Below are positions 23,126 through 33,600 of a stretch of 64,000 nucleotides of DNA, piece by piece. The stretch is from Hyphomicrobiaceae bacterium (GTDB lineage: Bacteria; Pseudomonadota; Alphaproteobacteria; Rhizobiales; Hyphomicrobiaceae): assembly GCA_041397645.1 (NCBI GenBank), contig JAWKWE010000006.1, positions 62,001 through 126,000 of the forward strand. The letters are read 5' to 3'. The notes under the pieces are model-generated. The model did not search any database. It was not told the origin of the DNA and saw only the letters and a program-made list of their open reading frames with translations. Position 1 is the first letter of the stretch, and the number at the start of each line of letters is the position of its first letter. The translations under genes were made by a program, and so were the position numbers.

Positions 23126-26100
23126 ATGTTTGCCTCCCTGATGAAGGCCCGCCGATTTGCGCCGCTGTTCTGGTGCCAGTTTCTGTCCGCACTGAACGAC
23201 AACCTCGTGCGGAACGCCCTTGTCATTCTCATCCTCTACAAGATCGGAAACGCCCACGGTGCATCCTTGGTTGCCCTGGCAGGCACAGCGCTCATCGCGC
23301 CCTTCTTCATTCTTTCGGGTCTTGCGGGAGAGTTGGCGGATCGCTTCGACAAAGCCCGTGTCGCCGAGAGGCTCAAATTCTATGAGATGGCGATTGCCGC
23401 AATTGCTGCACTTGGCTTTCTCATGCAGTCGGTGTCTCTTCTATTCGTTGCCTTGTCGGGCTACGGTGTCGTGGCAGCCCTGTTTGGCCCGATCAAATAC
23501 GGCATCCTCCCTCAGCACCTCGACGTGAAAGAGCTTCCCGCCGGCAACGCGCTGGTCGAAAGTGCCACCTTCGCCGCAATTCTTCTCGGCACAATCATCG
23601 GCGGATGGGCGGCTGCGCACTCGGAAGCCGCGCGCATCCTATCGGTCATGGTGATCGCTATGGCCGCGTTGAGCTGGATCTCTGCACGCCTCATTCCTTC
23701 AGCGCCCTCCGCCGCGCCCGGACTTACAATCAGTCGTAATCTTGCAGCCTCCACCTGGAACCTGCTGAGCGAGCTTAAGGCCGATAAGAGGCTTTGGACC
23801 GGCGGCCTCATCACGTCGTGGTTCTGGCTGATCGGTGCAGTGATGGTTGCGCTGCTGCCGCCGCTCATCAAGGATTGGATCGGCGGCAGTGAAAACGTCT
23901 ACATCGTTGCCCTGCTCATCTTCACCGTTTCGATTGCCTTGGGCTCCGCGCTTGCAGCGCGCGCCAGCCGTATGCGCCCCAACCTTGCGCTTGTGCCGCT
24001 GGCCGCCCTGCTAATGGGACTGTTCGCACTTGATCTTGCTTGGCAGATTGGCAGCTACGAGAAGACCACGACAGTGCGCGGGGTCTCAGAGATCTTCGGT
24101 TCTTGGGCCGGGATACGTCTCGCCATTGATCTTGCGGGTCTTGCGATTTCCGGCGGTCTTTTCATTGTTCCGGCTTTCGCCGCCGTGCAGGCCTGGGCTC
24201 CGGTCGACAGGCGCGCGCGCGTCATAGCTGCTTGCAACGTACTTTCTGCTGGCTTCATGACGGCGGCAACGCTGGCGACAGCGGCGCTTCAGGCGGCCGG
24301 ATTTGGGCCCGCGGCCATTCTCGCAATGCTAGCGGTGGGTAACCTCATCGCTCTGGTCCTGATCCTGCGCGCTTGGGGCAACGACGGGATAAAGGACATC
24401 GCCGCCTTCTTATTCAAGACCTTCTTCGGCCTGGAGGTGAAGGGCTTGGAGAACTTACCCAAGCCAGGCGAAAAGGCCATCATCGCACCGAACCACGTCA
24501 GCTTGCTTGATGCGCCGCTGATGCACGCGCTGCTTCCTTCGCACTCTGCCTATGCGGTCGATACCGGCATGGCGAATACGTGGTGGGTGAAGCCGTTCCT
24601 GAAGCTCGTCGATGCCTTCCCAATCGATCCGAGCCGTCCACTAGGAATGCGCGGATTGATTCAGACCGTTAAAGATGGCCGCTCTCTGGTCATCTTCCCG
24701 GAAGGACGCCTGACTGTCACCGGCGGCCTGATGAAGGTCTACGACGGCACGGCGATGATCGCCGACAAGGCCAACGCGCCCGTTATACCGGTGCGCATAG
24801 ACGGGCTGGAACGGTCGCATTTTGGCTACCTGTCCAGCAAGCAGACGAAGAAAGCCTGGTTCCCCAAGATAACCGTAACGATCTTGCCAAAGGTCGACGT
24901 CAAGATCGACGAAACCTTACGGGGCAAGGCGCGTCGCCAGGCCGCCGGTCTTGCGTTGCAGGACATTATGACCGACAGCGCGGTGCTGACTGCCCCCATC
25001 GCTCTCACACTGTTTGAAGCACTCGACCTGGCCCACCGTACCCGCGACACCGGACAACCCGCTATTCAGGATCCGCTCGGCGGGCGGCTCTCGTACAAGA
25101 AACTAATCACGGGAGCGCAGGTTTTGGGTGCGAAAATCGCGCCGCTGGCACCCCAAGGCTCTACCGTTGGCGTTCTGCTGCCGAACTCCGCTGGCGTTGC
25201 CGTCACCTTCTTTGCCTTGCAGACCATCGGCCGCGTGGCGGCCATGCTGAATTTTACCGCTGGTCCGAAGAATGTGGTCTCCGCGTGCACGGCTGCAAAG
25301 ATCTCGGTCGTTCTTACATCACGCACCTTCGTCGAGAAGGGACACTTGGAAAATCTAATCGCCGCTTTGTCTGAGACGGTCAAGATCGTCTATCTGGAGG
25401 ACGTGCGAACGACCATCTCGTTTGCCGACAAGGTCAAAGGGTTGATGCAGGGCGGCAAGCCCATCGTGCGCACGAACCCCGACGCGCCCGCTGCCATTCT
25501 TTTCACCTCTGGCTCGGAAGGCACGCCCAAAGGCGTCGTGCTCTCTCACAAGAATTTGTTGGCCAATTGCGCTCAGAGCCTGACGCGCGTGGCCTGCAAT
25601 GGTTCAGACAAAGTCTTCAATGCACTGCCCGTGTTCCATTCCTTTGGACTGACGGCAGGACTACTGATGCCCCTCGTCGGCGGCATCCCGGTCTATCTCT
25701 ACCCGACGCCGCTGCATTACCGCATCATTCCCGAACTGGTCTACAGTTCCAACGCCACTATTCTATTCGGCACCGACACCTTCCTCTCAGGCTATGCGCG
25801 GGTCGCGCACCCTTACGATTTTGCGCGCTTGCGACTCGTTCTGGCGGGTGCTGAAGCGGTCAAGGATCGCACGCGTCAGCTCTACATGGATCGCTTCGGC
25901 GTGCGCATCCTGGAAGGCTACGGCGTGACGGAAACCGCGCCAGTGCTCGCGATAAATACGCCGCTTTCCAACAAGGCTGGAACTGTCGGCCGTCTGTCAC
26001 CGCTGATGGAGGCGCGACTGGATCCCGTAGCTGGCATCACTGAAGGTGGACGTCTGCATGTGCGCGGCCCCAACGTCATGCTCGGTTACTATCGCGCCGA

Positions 26101-26554
26101 AAATCCTGGCGTGCTCGAACCTCCGGCGAACGGCTGGCACGACACCGGCGATATCGTCACCATAGATCCCCAGGGCTTCATCGCCATTCGCGGACGCGCC
26201 AAACGTTTTGCAAAAATCGCCGGTGAGATGGTGTCACTTTCGGCCGTCGAAGCTTTGGCGGCCGAACTCTGGCCGCAGCTAATCACGGTTGTCGTGGCAC
26301 TGCCCGATGCTCGCAAAGGCGAACGCCTCGTTCTGCTGACGACAGACGCCAAATGCACGCGCGAAGCGTTCTCGCAGTTCGCCCGGCGCAAGGGCGCAAC
26401 CGAACTCATGGTTCCCGCCGAAATTCTGCTTGTCTCAAGCATTCCGCTGCTGGGCTCCGGCAAGCCCGACCACGTGGCGGCGTTGGCGCTTGCCAAGGAC
26501 CGCCCGGCCATCAAGACCGCGGCAGCTGATGCTCCTGCGCTAACGCCGGTTTGA
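23126..26554 (+). CDS. aas: acyl-[ACP]--phospholipid O-acyltransferase, MFS-PlsC-AMP-ligase fusion
   Basis: A 1142-aa three-part inner-membrane protein for lysophospholipid repair. Residues about 10-430 are an MFS domain like the lysophospholipid flippase LplT (FLSALNDNLVRNALVILILY). About 435-610 is a PlsC acyltransferase (NHVSLLD, FPEGRLTVTGG). About 630-1135 is an AMP-binding acyl-ACP synthetase (FTSGSEGTPKGV near 791, then YGVTETAPV, HDTGDI). Together they flip lysolipid inward and re-acylate it. The ATG at 23126 follows GGAG; the open frame begins earlier at 23000. It lies between thiS and thiO on the opposite strand. Confidence 0.92.
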   Translation: MFASLMKARRFAPLFWCQFLSALNDNLVRNALVILILYKIGNAHGASLVALAGTALIAPFFILSGLAGELADRFDKARVAERLKFYEMAIAAIAALGFLMQSVSLLFVALSGYGVVAALFGPIKYGILPQHLDVKELPAGNALVESATFAAILLGTIIGGWAAAHSEAARILSVMVIAMAALSWISARLIPSAPSAAPGLTISRNLAASTWNLLSELKADKRLWTGGLITSWFWLIGAVMVALLPPLIKDWIGGSENVYIVALLIFTVSIALGSALAARASRMRPNLALVPLAALLMGLFALDLAWQIGSYEKTTTVRGVSEIFGSWAGIRLAIDLAGLAISGGLFIVPAFAAVQAWAPVDRRARVIAACNVLSAGFMTAATLATAALQAAGFGPAAILAMLAVGNLIALVLILRAWGNDGIKDIAAFLFKTFFGLEVKGLENLPKPGEKAIIAPNHVSLLDAPLMHALLPSHSAYAVDTGMANTWWVKPFLKLVDAFPIDPSRPLGMRGLIQTVKDGRSLVIFPEGRLTVTGGLMKVYDGTAMIADKANAPVIPVRIDGLERSHFGYLSSKQTKKAWFPKITVTILPKVDVKIDETLRGKARRQAAGLALQDIMTDSAVLTAPIALTLFEALDLAHRTRDTGQPAIQDPLGGRLSYKKLITGAQVLGAKIAPLAPQGSTVGVLLPNSAGVAVTFFALQTIGRVAAMLNFTAGPKNVVSACTAAKISVVLTSRTFVEKGHLENLIAALSETVKIVYLEDVRTTISFADKVKGLMQGGKPIVRTNPDAPAAILFTSGSEGTPKGVVLSHKNLLANCAQSLTRVACNGSDKVFNALPVFHSFGLTAGLLMPLVGGIPVYLYPTPLHYRIIPELVYSSNATILFGTDTFLSGYARVAHPYDFARLRLVLAGAEAVKDRTRQLYMDRFGVRILEGYGVTETAPVLAINTPLSNKAGTVGRLSPLMEARLDPVAGITEGGRLHVRGPNVMLGYYRAENPGVLEPPANGWHDTGDIVTIDPQGFIAIRGRAKRFAKIAGEMVSLSAVEALAAELWPQLITVVVALPDARKGERLVLLTTDAKCTREAFSQFARRKGATELMVPAEILLVSSIPLLGSGKPDHVAALALAKDRPAIKTAAADAPALTPV

Positions 26555-26575
26555 CAAGCCACGAAAGGCCGCTAC

Positions 26576-27574
26576 TCACGCAATCAATGGGTGATCCCGG
26601 CGACCTTCGGCAACGAAAGCCGCGACAGCGGCGGCAAGAATCGGTGAAAGAAGGAAGCCGTGGCGGTATGCGCCATTCACGCGAATGGTTCTGCCGCCAT
26701 CCTCGATAAGTATGCGCGGCACGTTATCGGCGAAAGCGGGACGAACGCCTGCGCCCATATCGAGGATTGCAGCCTCCGCGAATGCAGGATGCAGTGCATA
26801 AGCCGATCCCAGCAATTCGAGCGCCGAGCGCAACGTCATGGGACCATCGTCCTCGCGCTCGATCACCGTCGCACCGACGACGAAGCGTCCATCCCCCTGC
26901 GGGACGACGTAAATCGGTTGGCGCGGATGCAGCAAACGCACCGGGCGCGCGAGGGTAACCTCACGCGACTTCACCAGCACACGCTCTCCGCGCACACCAC
27001 GCAAGCCTTGCACTGCATCGCGCGCAGAAAGTCCGCGACAGTCGATGACAAGATCCGCACGGCGCGTCTCTCGGGTCCAATGGGTGCCGAATTCCACGGT
27101 CACGCCAGCAACACGGGCAGCGCCGAGAACGGCGCTCATACCTGCTATGCAATCGAAGTGCGCTTCATGCGGAAAAAACAACGCCGATGCGAAACGTCCA
27201 GCGAGGTCAGGCTCCAGAGAACCGATTGCCGCTTCTCCCAACCGTTCATGTTGGCGTGTCGCGCGGGCGAAGCGGTCGAGTTCCGAGAGATCGCGCGCAC
27301 TCGCCGTTACCAGCGTTCCGTTGCGCGCCACACCGTCATAGACACCATGCCACAAATCATACGATGCCTGCCCCAGATCGCGCACGATTTCGGGCGCCGA
27401 TTCCGCTTCGCAGTCGGGTGCAAGCATAGCCCCCGCCCAACGGCTCGCCGCGGTCGCGAAGGCGACTTCACTCTGTTCGACCAGCGTAACGGCATGGCCA
27501 AGTTTCGCGAGCGTAAGCGCTTGCCACAGACCGAGCACGCCCGCACCGACGACTGTAACTTTGATCTTTGTCAC
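26576..27574 (-). CDS. thiO: glycine oxidase ThiO / FAD-dependent oxidoreductase
   Basis: A 332-aa flavoprotein that oxidises glycine to the imine used in thiazole synthesis. The FAD dinucleotide motif VVGAGVLGLWQAL is at residues 8-20, and the late GVRPAFADNVPRI segment with NGAYRHGFLLSPILA at the C-terminus are typical of the DAO family. It is 3.6 kb from thiS and lies just downstream of ggt on the same strand (96 nt). No TPP riboswitch was found before it. The assignment rests on the thi context and domain order; other D-amino-acid oxidases look alike. Confidence 0.85.
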   Translation of the reverse strand: MTKIKVTVVGAGVLGLWQALTLAKLGHAVTLVEQSEVAFATAASRWAGAMLAPDCEAESAPEIVRDLGQASYDLWHGVYDGVARNGTLVTASARDLSELDRFARATRQHERLGEAAIGSLEPDLAGRFASALFFPHEAHFDCIAGMSAVLGAARVAGVTVEFGTHWTRETRRADLVIDCRGLSARDAVQGLRGVRGERVLVKSREVTLARPVRLLHPRQPIYVVPQGDGRFVVGATVIEREDDGPMTLRSALELLGSAYALHPAFAEAAILDMGAGVRPAFADNVPRILIEDGGRTIRVNGAYRHGFLLSPILAAAVAAFVAEGRRDHPLIA

Positions 27575-27669
27575 GTGTTCTAATTCCGAATTTGCGCTTT
27601 GTTAGCAATCTGCCGACGACGAGGCTACTCGCCGCTCGCGAACTTGCCCTGATGTCGATCACGCCAAAA

Positions 27670-29418
27670 TCAATCACCAAGCGCGATACCTTCACGACGT
27701 GGATCTGCTCCGCCCTCCAGGCGGCCATCACGCCGTACGATGGTGTGTATTCCCGACGTCATCGGCATATGCACGACCTCCTGGCCATAGCTTTTCAAAA
27801 CCAGAGTTAGCCAGAAGTCGGATACGCCTTCCTCCAACTGGACCGGACCGCCTTCGCTGCCAAAATTCTCTAGAGCCGCAGCATCGCTTGCATTCATGTC
27901 CCAGTCGATAAGCGCCACGAGCGTCTTGACCATAAACAGTATGATGCGGCTCCCGCCGGGTGAACCCGTTACCGCATAGAGTTTTCCGTCGGGTGCGAAC
28001 ACGATCAGCGGCGCCATAGAGCTGCGTGGACGTTTGTTGCCTTCCACACGGTTTGCCGCAGGCACCCCGTCGTTTCCGGCCGGTCGGAAAGAGAAGTCCG
28101 TCAGCTCGTTATTGAGCAGGAATCCGTGCGTCATCAGATGAGAGCCAAATGCGCTCTCGATCGTCGTGGTCATAGAGAGAGCGTTGCCTTCAGCATCGAC
28201 AATGGAGATGTGACTGGTGCCGTGCTGCTCGTGCGTTCCATCTATCCCAAAGGTCCGCTTTGAAACGCCCGGCGGCAAACCTGCCTGCGGCTTCTCCATC
28301 GTCGTGGCGCGACTGATGAGATTACGCCGCTCCGCCAGATAGCCTGCATCAAGAAATCCGCGCGGAACCGTGACGAAGTCGGGATCGGCTATGTAGCGAT
28401 TGCGATCTGCAAACGCGAGCTTTTCAGCTTCCGCAATCAAGTGGACGGCCTGCGGCGCCATCCGCGCATTTCTGCCTTCGATGCCGCCCAACGGCTCGAT
28501 CAGTTTGAGCGTTTGAGCGACCGTCAACGTGCCCGAGGATGGCGGAGGCATACCGCAGATTTTGCGAATGCGGTAGGCAAAGCACGTCGCCTCCCGCTCC
28601 TTGGACTTGTATCCGCTAACGTCCTCAACCGTCATGCCCCCCGATGCAAACGGCGCCTGCGCGACAGCATCCACGATGCCTTGCGCGATATCACCCTCAT
28701 AGAAGGCCCCGGCGCCTTCGGTTGCAATTCGCGCAAGTGTGGCTTCGTACTCTGGATTGCGTAACAGCGACCCCACAGCGCGTGGCGCACCAGCTTCGTC
28801 GAAGAAATAGTGCTTGGCAGGTTCAGAAAATCGATCCGGTCCCTCGATCGTCAAAAGCGCGTTGAGCCGCTCGCCGACAGGAAAGCCCTCGCGCGCCAAT
28901 TTGCGCGCAGGTTCGAACAATGTAGCCCAAGACAGTTTGCCGTACTTCCTGTGCGCCATCTCGAGCGCGCGCAGGACGCCGGGAACTCCGACGCTGAGGC
29001 CGGAGCGCACGGCCGTGTCGAAGGGAATAGGGTTGCCCGCCGCATCGAGAAATCGGTCAGGCTTTGCCGAGGCTGGCGCCATTTCGCGCCCATCGAAAGT
29101 CGTCACGGCTTTTGCAGCCTGATCCCAATGCACGATGAAAGCACCGCCGCCGAGCCCAGAAGACTGAGGCTCGACGAGACCGAGGACCATCTGCACCGCG
29201 ATTGCTGCATCAACCGCCGACCCGCCCTTGCGCAGCATCTCTCGCCCCGCCTCGGCCGCCAAAGGATGGGCAGCCACCACCATGTCCTTGTGCGCAATCA
29301 CAAGACCTTTTTCGCTGCGTCCGCTTTCCGCCTCGGGCGCCAACGACACACCCTGCGCTAGGGAACAAGGTGCAAAAAGAAGAGACAAGGCGAAGAGAAA
29401 GCAGCCCAAAACAATCAT
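27670..29418 (-). CDS. ggt: gamma-glutamyltransferase
   Basis: A 582-aa periplasmic, self-cleaving enzyme that splits or transfers the gamma-glutamyl group of glutathione. A signal peptide occupies about residues 1-22 (VLGCFLFALSLLFAPCSLAQG). The Ntn-hydrolase core runs from DMVVAAHPLAAEAG. The new N-terminal threonine after autocleavage is in HGTSHISIVD, near residue 400, and the oxyanion/substrate loop TGSPGGSRII follows. The ATG at 29418 is chosen for the signal peptide; an ATG at 29487 is an alternative. It is divergent from the cupin gene. Confidence 0.93.
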   Translation of the reverse strand: MIVLGCFLFALSLLFAPCSLAQGVSLAPEAESGRSEKGLVIAHKDMVVAAHPLAAEAGREMLRKGGSAVDAAIAVQMVLGLVEPQSSGLGGGAFIVHWDQAAKAVTTFDGREMAPASAKPDRFLDAAGNPIPFDTAVRSGLSVGVPGVLRALEMAHRKYGKLSWATLFEPARKLAREGFPVGERLNALLTIEGPDRFSEPAKHYFFDEAGAPRAVGSLLRNPEYEATLARIATEGAGAFYEGDIAQGIVDAVAQAPFASGGMTVEDVSGYKSKEREATCFAYRIRKICGMPPPSSGTLTVAQTLKLIEPLGGIEGRNARMAPQAVHLIAEAEKLAFADRNRYIADPDFVTVPRGFLDAGYLAERRNLISRATTMEKPQAGLPPGVSKRTFGIDGTHEQHGTSHISIVDAEGNALSMTTTIESAFGSHLMTHGFLLNNELTDFSFRPAGNDGVPAANRVEGNKRPRSSMAPLIVFAPDGKLYAVTGSPGGSRIILFMVKTLVALIDWDMNASDAAALENFGSEGGPVQLEEGVSDFWLTLVLKSYGQEVVHMPMTSGIHTIVRRDGRLEGGADPRREGIALGD

Positions 29419-29521
29419 CAGAGTGTTCAAGTCCAGATTAGACGAAGGGATTGACCCGCTTGGCAACGGCTCGCAGACGCGTTTCATTAGCCTGCTTTTG
29501 GCAGACCTGACGAGGCAAGTC

Positions 29522-29980
29522 ATGCTCAAGTTGAATGAACTTTCTTTACCGCGCGCGCGCATCGGCTTCGCACTGTCGATTACGGCAGCCTTTGCGGCAG
29601 GCTACGCGCTAAGTTCGGCGCGTGCCGCCACCGGCGTCCACTTCGAGCCATTGGTAGCATCCAGCGAAACCATCTTAGGCGAGTCCTTCGCTTATCCGTC
29701 AGGCAAGCCGAAGATCACCACAGGCATTCTCTCGCTTGAACCGGGTGCGGAAACTGGCTGGCACACCCATGGCGCGCCTCCAACGGGCATCATTCTGGAC
29801 GGTGAGTTGACGGTCGATTACGGCGAAAAGGGCAAGCGCACATATCGCAAAGGCGACTCGCTGATCGAGACTATGGCGACCGCCCACAACGGAAAGAACA
29901 CCGGCGAAGGCGTCATGCGCTTGTTCGTCGTGTTCGTCGGCGCTGAAGGCATCACAAACACCACGCCATTGAAGAAGTAA
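29522..29980 (+). CDS. exported cupin domain protein
   Basis: A 152-aa protein with a probable signal peptide (residues 1-35, ending ALSSARA). A single cupin barrel follows with the metal-binding motif GWHTHGAPPTGIILDGELTV (two His and Glu) and a later MATAHNG histidine. Such small exported cupins have no defined reaction. GAGG lies just before the ATG at 29522; the open frame extends 98 codons upstream across the ggt start and is not used. It is divergent from ggt. Confidence 0.82.
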   Translation: MLKLNELSLPRARIGFALSITAAFAAGYALSSARAATGVHFEPLVASSETILGESFAYPSGKPKITTGILSLEPGAETGWHTHGAPPTGIILDGELTVDYGEKGKRTYRKGDSLIETMATAHNGKNTGEGVMRLFVVFVGAEGITNTTPLKK

Positions 29981-30100
29981 CCGTGCGGGGCGGCTTGGGT
30001 CTTTGCCTTACACTAATATGAGGTAGAGTGCCGGTCTTATCTGGAGCCGGCATGTGAACTCCTGAACCCCGCTCTTAGTCTATGGGAAGTCAGCGCCGCC

Positions 30101-30598
30101 ATGTGCGATATGAATGCCATCGAACAGCACGTAAACGAGGTTGTCCTTGCTGGATCGCCTGGTTTGAAAGGCATGTTGTTGGCAGCCGCCCCTTCGGACA
30201 CCGGGCTGCTCGATGGCATTTTCCAACTCCTGGCCGACCCGGCAATTCGCGGCAACTATCTCATCTTCTGCTTCGCGTTGATGGTATTGCCGATGATTGG
30301 GCTGGCCGTCTGGTACCACTCTAACATCAACAAGACCGAAGGCGGGCGGCAACTGATGGAACGCCAGAATGCTTCCAAGTTGCAGACCAAGGGCAGCATC
30401 AACACCGCCTACCGCAATGTGAACGAAGCGAGCAGCCTCGCCCGCGACATTGAAAGCGGCGCCTATGGCGAGGATGCCAAGGCCATGCAGCACAAGGTCT
30501 ACTGGGTGGTGGGGCTTTGGGTCGTCGCGATCACCGTCGCGTTCGGAATCCTGATATGGGCTGATGAGGTCAACCGCGCGGTCTCCGCCGCCACCTGA
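30101..30598 (+). CDS. unknown inner-membrane protein with two helices
   Basis: A 165-aa protein I do not recognise. Two membrane helices are seen, at about residues 50-72 (YLIFCFALMVLPMIGLAVWY) and 130-150 (VYWVVGLWVVAITVAFGILIW). Between them is a polar segment of about 55 residues rich in Asn, Ser and Lys. An ATG at 30110 (fourth codon) is an alternative start. Codon use is like its neighbours. It converges with dnaE2, with 21 nt between stops. Confidence 0.7.
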   Translation: MCDMNAIEQHVNEVVLAGSPGLKGMLLAAAPSDTGLLDGIFQLLADPAIRGNYLIFCFALMVLPMIGLAVWYHSNINKTEGGRQLMERQNASKLQTKGSINTAYRNVNEASSLARDIESGAYGEDAKAMQHKVYWVVGLWVVAITVAFGILIWADEVNRAVSAAT

Positions 30599-30619
30599 AG
30601 GGCGTGCGCTTGCGATCCG

Positions 30620-33600
30620 CTAGTGGAAATCGCGTGACTTGGGAATAATGCGCACGTTGCGCGGATGGTGCGGCTTAGGCTCGCGCGCAAACCGCGGGTG
30701 AAGCCTTGGATCGCGTTCTTCTCCAGCCTTGGGTCGCGCCGAACCCGGCTCGGGCCGCAACACCTCGTCGGCGTTAGCATACGGCACTTTCATATCGGAT
30801 GCCCACTCCGACAGCTTCAACAGCCAATCGCTACGGTCAATCAGATGCTGTACCACGATATGGATGATGTCCTCGTGACGTTGGACACGGCCTTGAATTT
30901 CAACCAGCCGCGAGGTCATGACCACTTTGCGATAAGCCTCAAGCATTTTCGGCCACACCACTGCATTAGCCACACCCGTTTCATCCTCAATGGTCATGAA
31001 CACCACACCCTTTGCCGACCCTGGCCGCTGGCGCACGAGTATGACGCCGGCAACGCAAACGCGCGCGCCATCCTTCACCCCACGCAACTCGTTGCAAGTC
31101 AGCACTTGCTTTGCGCGAGAGGTGCGCGGGTTTGAAGCCCCTCTCGCCAATGCGGAAAAATCCTCTCGCAGGAAACTCATCGGATGCGCCTTCAGCGACA
31201 ACCTCAGCGTCTGGTAATCGTTGACGACATGCTCGGGCAAGGCCATCTGCGGCAGCGCGACGTTCGGCTCTTCTCCCGTATCGGCCGCGTTACTCCACTG
31301 AAAAAGCGGCAACGGCGGCGCGGGCACCAGCGCGCGCACTTCCCACAGCGCCTGCCGCCGGTCGAGCCCCATGGAACGGAAGGCATCCGCTGCTGCAAGC
31401 TTCTCCAACGTCGCGCGCTTCACGCCCGCACGTACCCATAGATCTTGAACGCTGGCATATCCATCACCGCGAAGATAAACGATCCGCCGTGCATCGGCTT
31501 CTACGATTCCATCGACCTGACGCATCCCAAGTCGCAAGGCTGGCACACCTTGGACTTCTTGTCGTGCGCGCGGCCTATCCGGCACGCAAACCTCGCTCTC
31601 AAGCGTATTGTCCCAATCGGAAAAATTCACATCCACCGCGTGCGCCGTCACCCCATGCTCGCGTGCATCGCGCACAATCTGAGCGGGCGCATAAAATCCC
31701 ATGGGCTGCGAATTGAGCAACGCGCAAGCGAACGCCGCCGGGTAATGACACTTGAGCCATGACGATACGTAAACAAGGTGCGCAAAGCTTGCCGCATGGC
31801 TTTCCGGAAAGCCGTATTCGCCAAAGCCCTTGATCTGCGCAAAGCAGCGCTCCGCGAATGTCTTCTCATAACCGCGCGCAACCATGCACGAGACCATCTT
31901 CTCTTCCAGAAGCCCGATGGTTCCTCGGCGGCGGAAAGTTGCCATCGCTTTGCGCAATTCGTTCACTTCCGCATCCGAGAACTTCGCCGCATCCATGGCG
32001 ATACGCATCGCCTGCTCCTGAAACAGCGGCACACCCTTGGTCTTGCCGAGGATCTGGCGCAACTCGTCGGCAGGTCCATGCTCGGGCGATGGCGCGGGAT
32101 AGATTTCGTCCTCAAGCCCCGAACGGCGTCGCAGATAAGGATGCACCATGTCGCCCTGAATGGGTCCCGGGCGCACGATCGCAACCTCGATAACGAGATC
32201 GTAGAAACAGCGAGGCTTGAGGCGCGGCAGCATGTTCATCTGCGCCCTGGATTCCACCTGAAATACGCCGATGGAATCGGCGCGACACAGCATGTCGTAA
32301 ACTAGAGGATCTTCGCGTGGCACGCGCGCCAGGCTCATCGGTGCATCATGATGCTGCGCTAAAAGATCGAACGCCTTGCGGATGCAGGTGAGCATTCCAA
32401 GCGCAAGCACATCGACTTTCAGCAAGCCGAGCGCAGCGATATCGTCCTTGTCCCATTCGATGAAGGTACGGTCCGCCATTGCGGCGTTGCCGATCGGGAC
32501 GACCTCGGTCAATGGCCCGCGCGTCAATACAAACCCGCCAACATGCTGTGACAAATGCCGTGGAAAGCCCATAAGCTCTTCGGCTAGATCAAGCACGGTG
32601 GCGAGCAACGGGTCATTGGGATCAAGACCCGCCTCACGCACATGCTTTTCCGGCAATGTTCCGCCGGAACGTGTGCCCCACACCATGCCTGCAAGCGCGG
32701 AGACCGTATCCTCCGACAATCCAAGCGCTTTGCCGACATCACGCACCGCCGAGCGTGCGCGGTAGGAGATGACGGTGGCCGCAAGGCCGGCACGGTCCCG
32801 GCCGTAGCGCGCATAGATGTACTGGATCACCTCCTCGCGCCGCTCGTGCTCGAAATCGACATCGATGTCGGGTGGCTCTCGGCGGGCCTGCGAGATGAAC
32901 CGCTCAAAGAGCAGATCAACCTCGCCCGGATTTACCGCAGTAACGCCCAGGCAGTAACAGACGATGGAATTTGCCGCCGAGCCGCGTCCCTGACAAAGAA
33001 TATCGCAGCCCCGCGCAAAGCTCACGATATCGTGGACGGTGAGAAAGTAAGGCGCGTATTGCAGCTCGGCGATGAGCTTCAATTCCTTGACAATGGTGGC
33101 ACGCACCTTTTCTGGAAGACCGCCGGAAAAGCGCGCCTCCGCTCCCTGCCAGGTGAGATCTTCCAAATGCTGCTGAGGAGTCTTGTCTGGCGGCACGGGC
33201 TCGTCGGGATATTCATAGACAAGCTCATCAAGCGAGAACCGGCAGGCTTCGGCAATCTCGACTGTGCGTGCAAGGGCATCCTCGTAGCCTTTGAACAGCC
33301 GTGCCATTTCTCCAGGCCGCTTCAGGTGACGCTCGGCATTGGCTTCCAGCGCAAACCCCGCCTGGGCGATGGTCGTATGCGCACGCACGCACGTGAGAAC
33401 GTCCTGCAGCTGGCGGCGATGGGGAGCGTGATAAAGAACGTCATTGGTGGCCACGAGCGGCGTGCCACAGCGCCCGGAGATCTCACGCAACGCGCCAAGG
33501 CGCGCACGGTCGTCGCCGCGATAGAGGTGAGAAGCCGCAAGATAAAGCGGCGCAGCCCCCAGCATGCCTTTCAAGCGCAACAGCGCCTCTTCAAACTGAA

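Noticed and set aside
23000..26554. Assembly fusion of separate flippase, acyltransferase and ligase genes
   Set aside because: The three domains are in one frame without stops, and such MFS-PlsC-AMP-ligase fusions are known in proteobacteria.
26660..27583. 307-codon frame antisense to thiO
   Set aside because: Arg/His-rich composition and full overlap with the conserved thiO gene mark it as a shadow frame.
27575..27669. TPP riboswitch before thiO or thiS
   Set aside because: No CTGAGA or thi-box core was found on the relevant strand before either gene.
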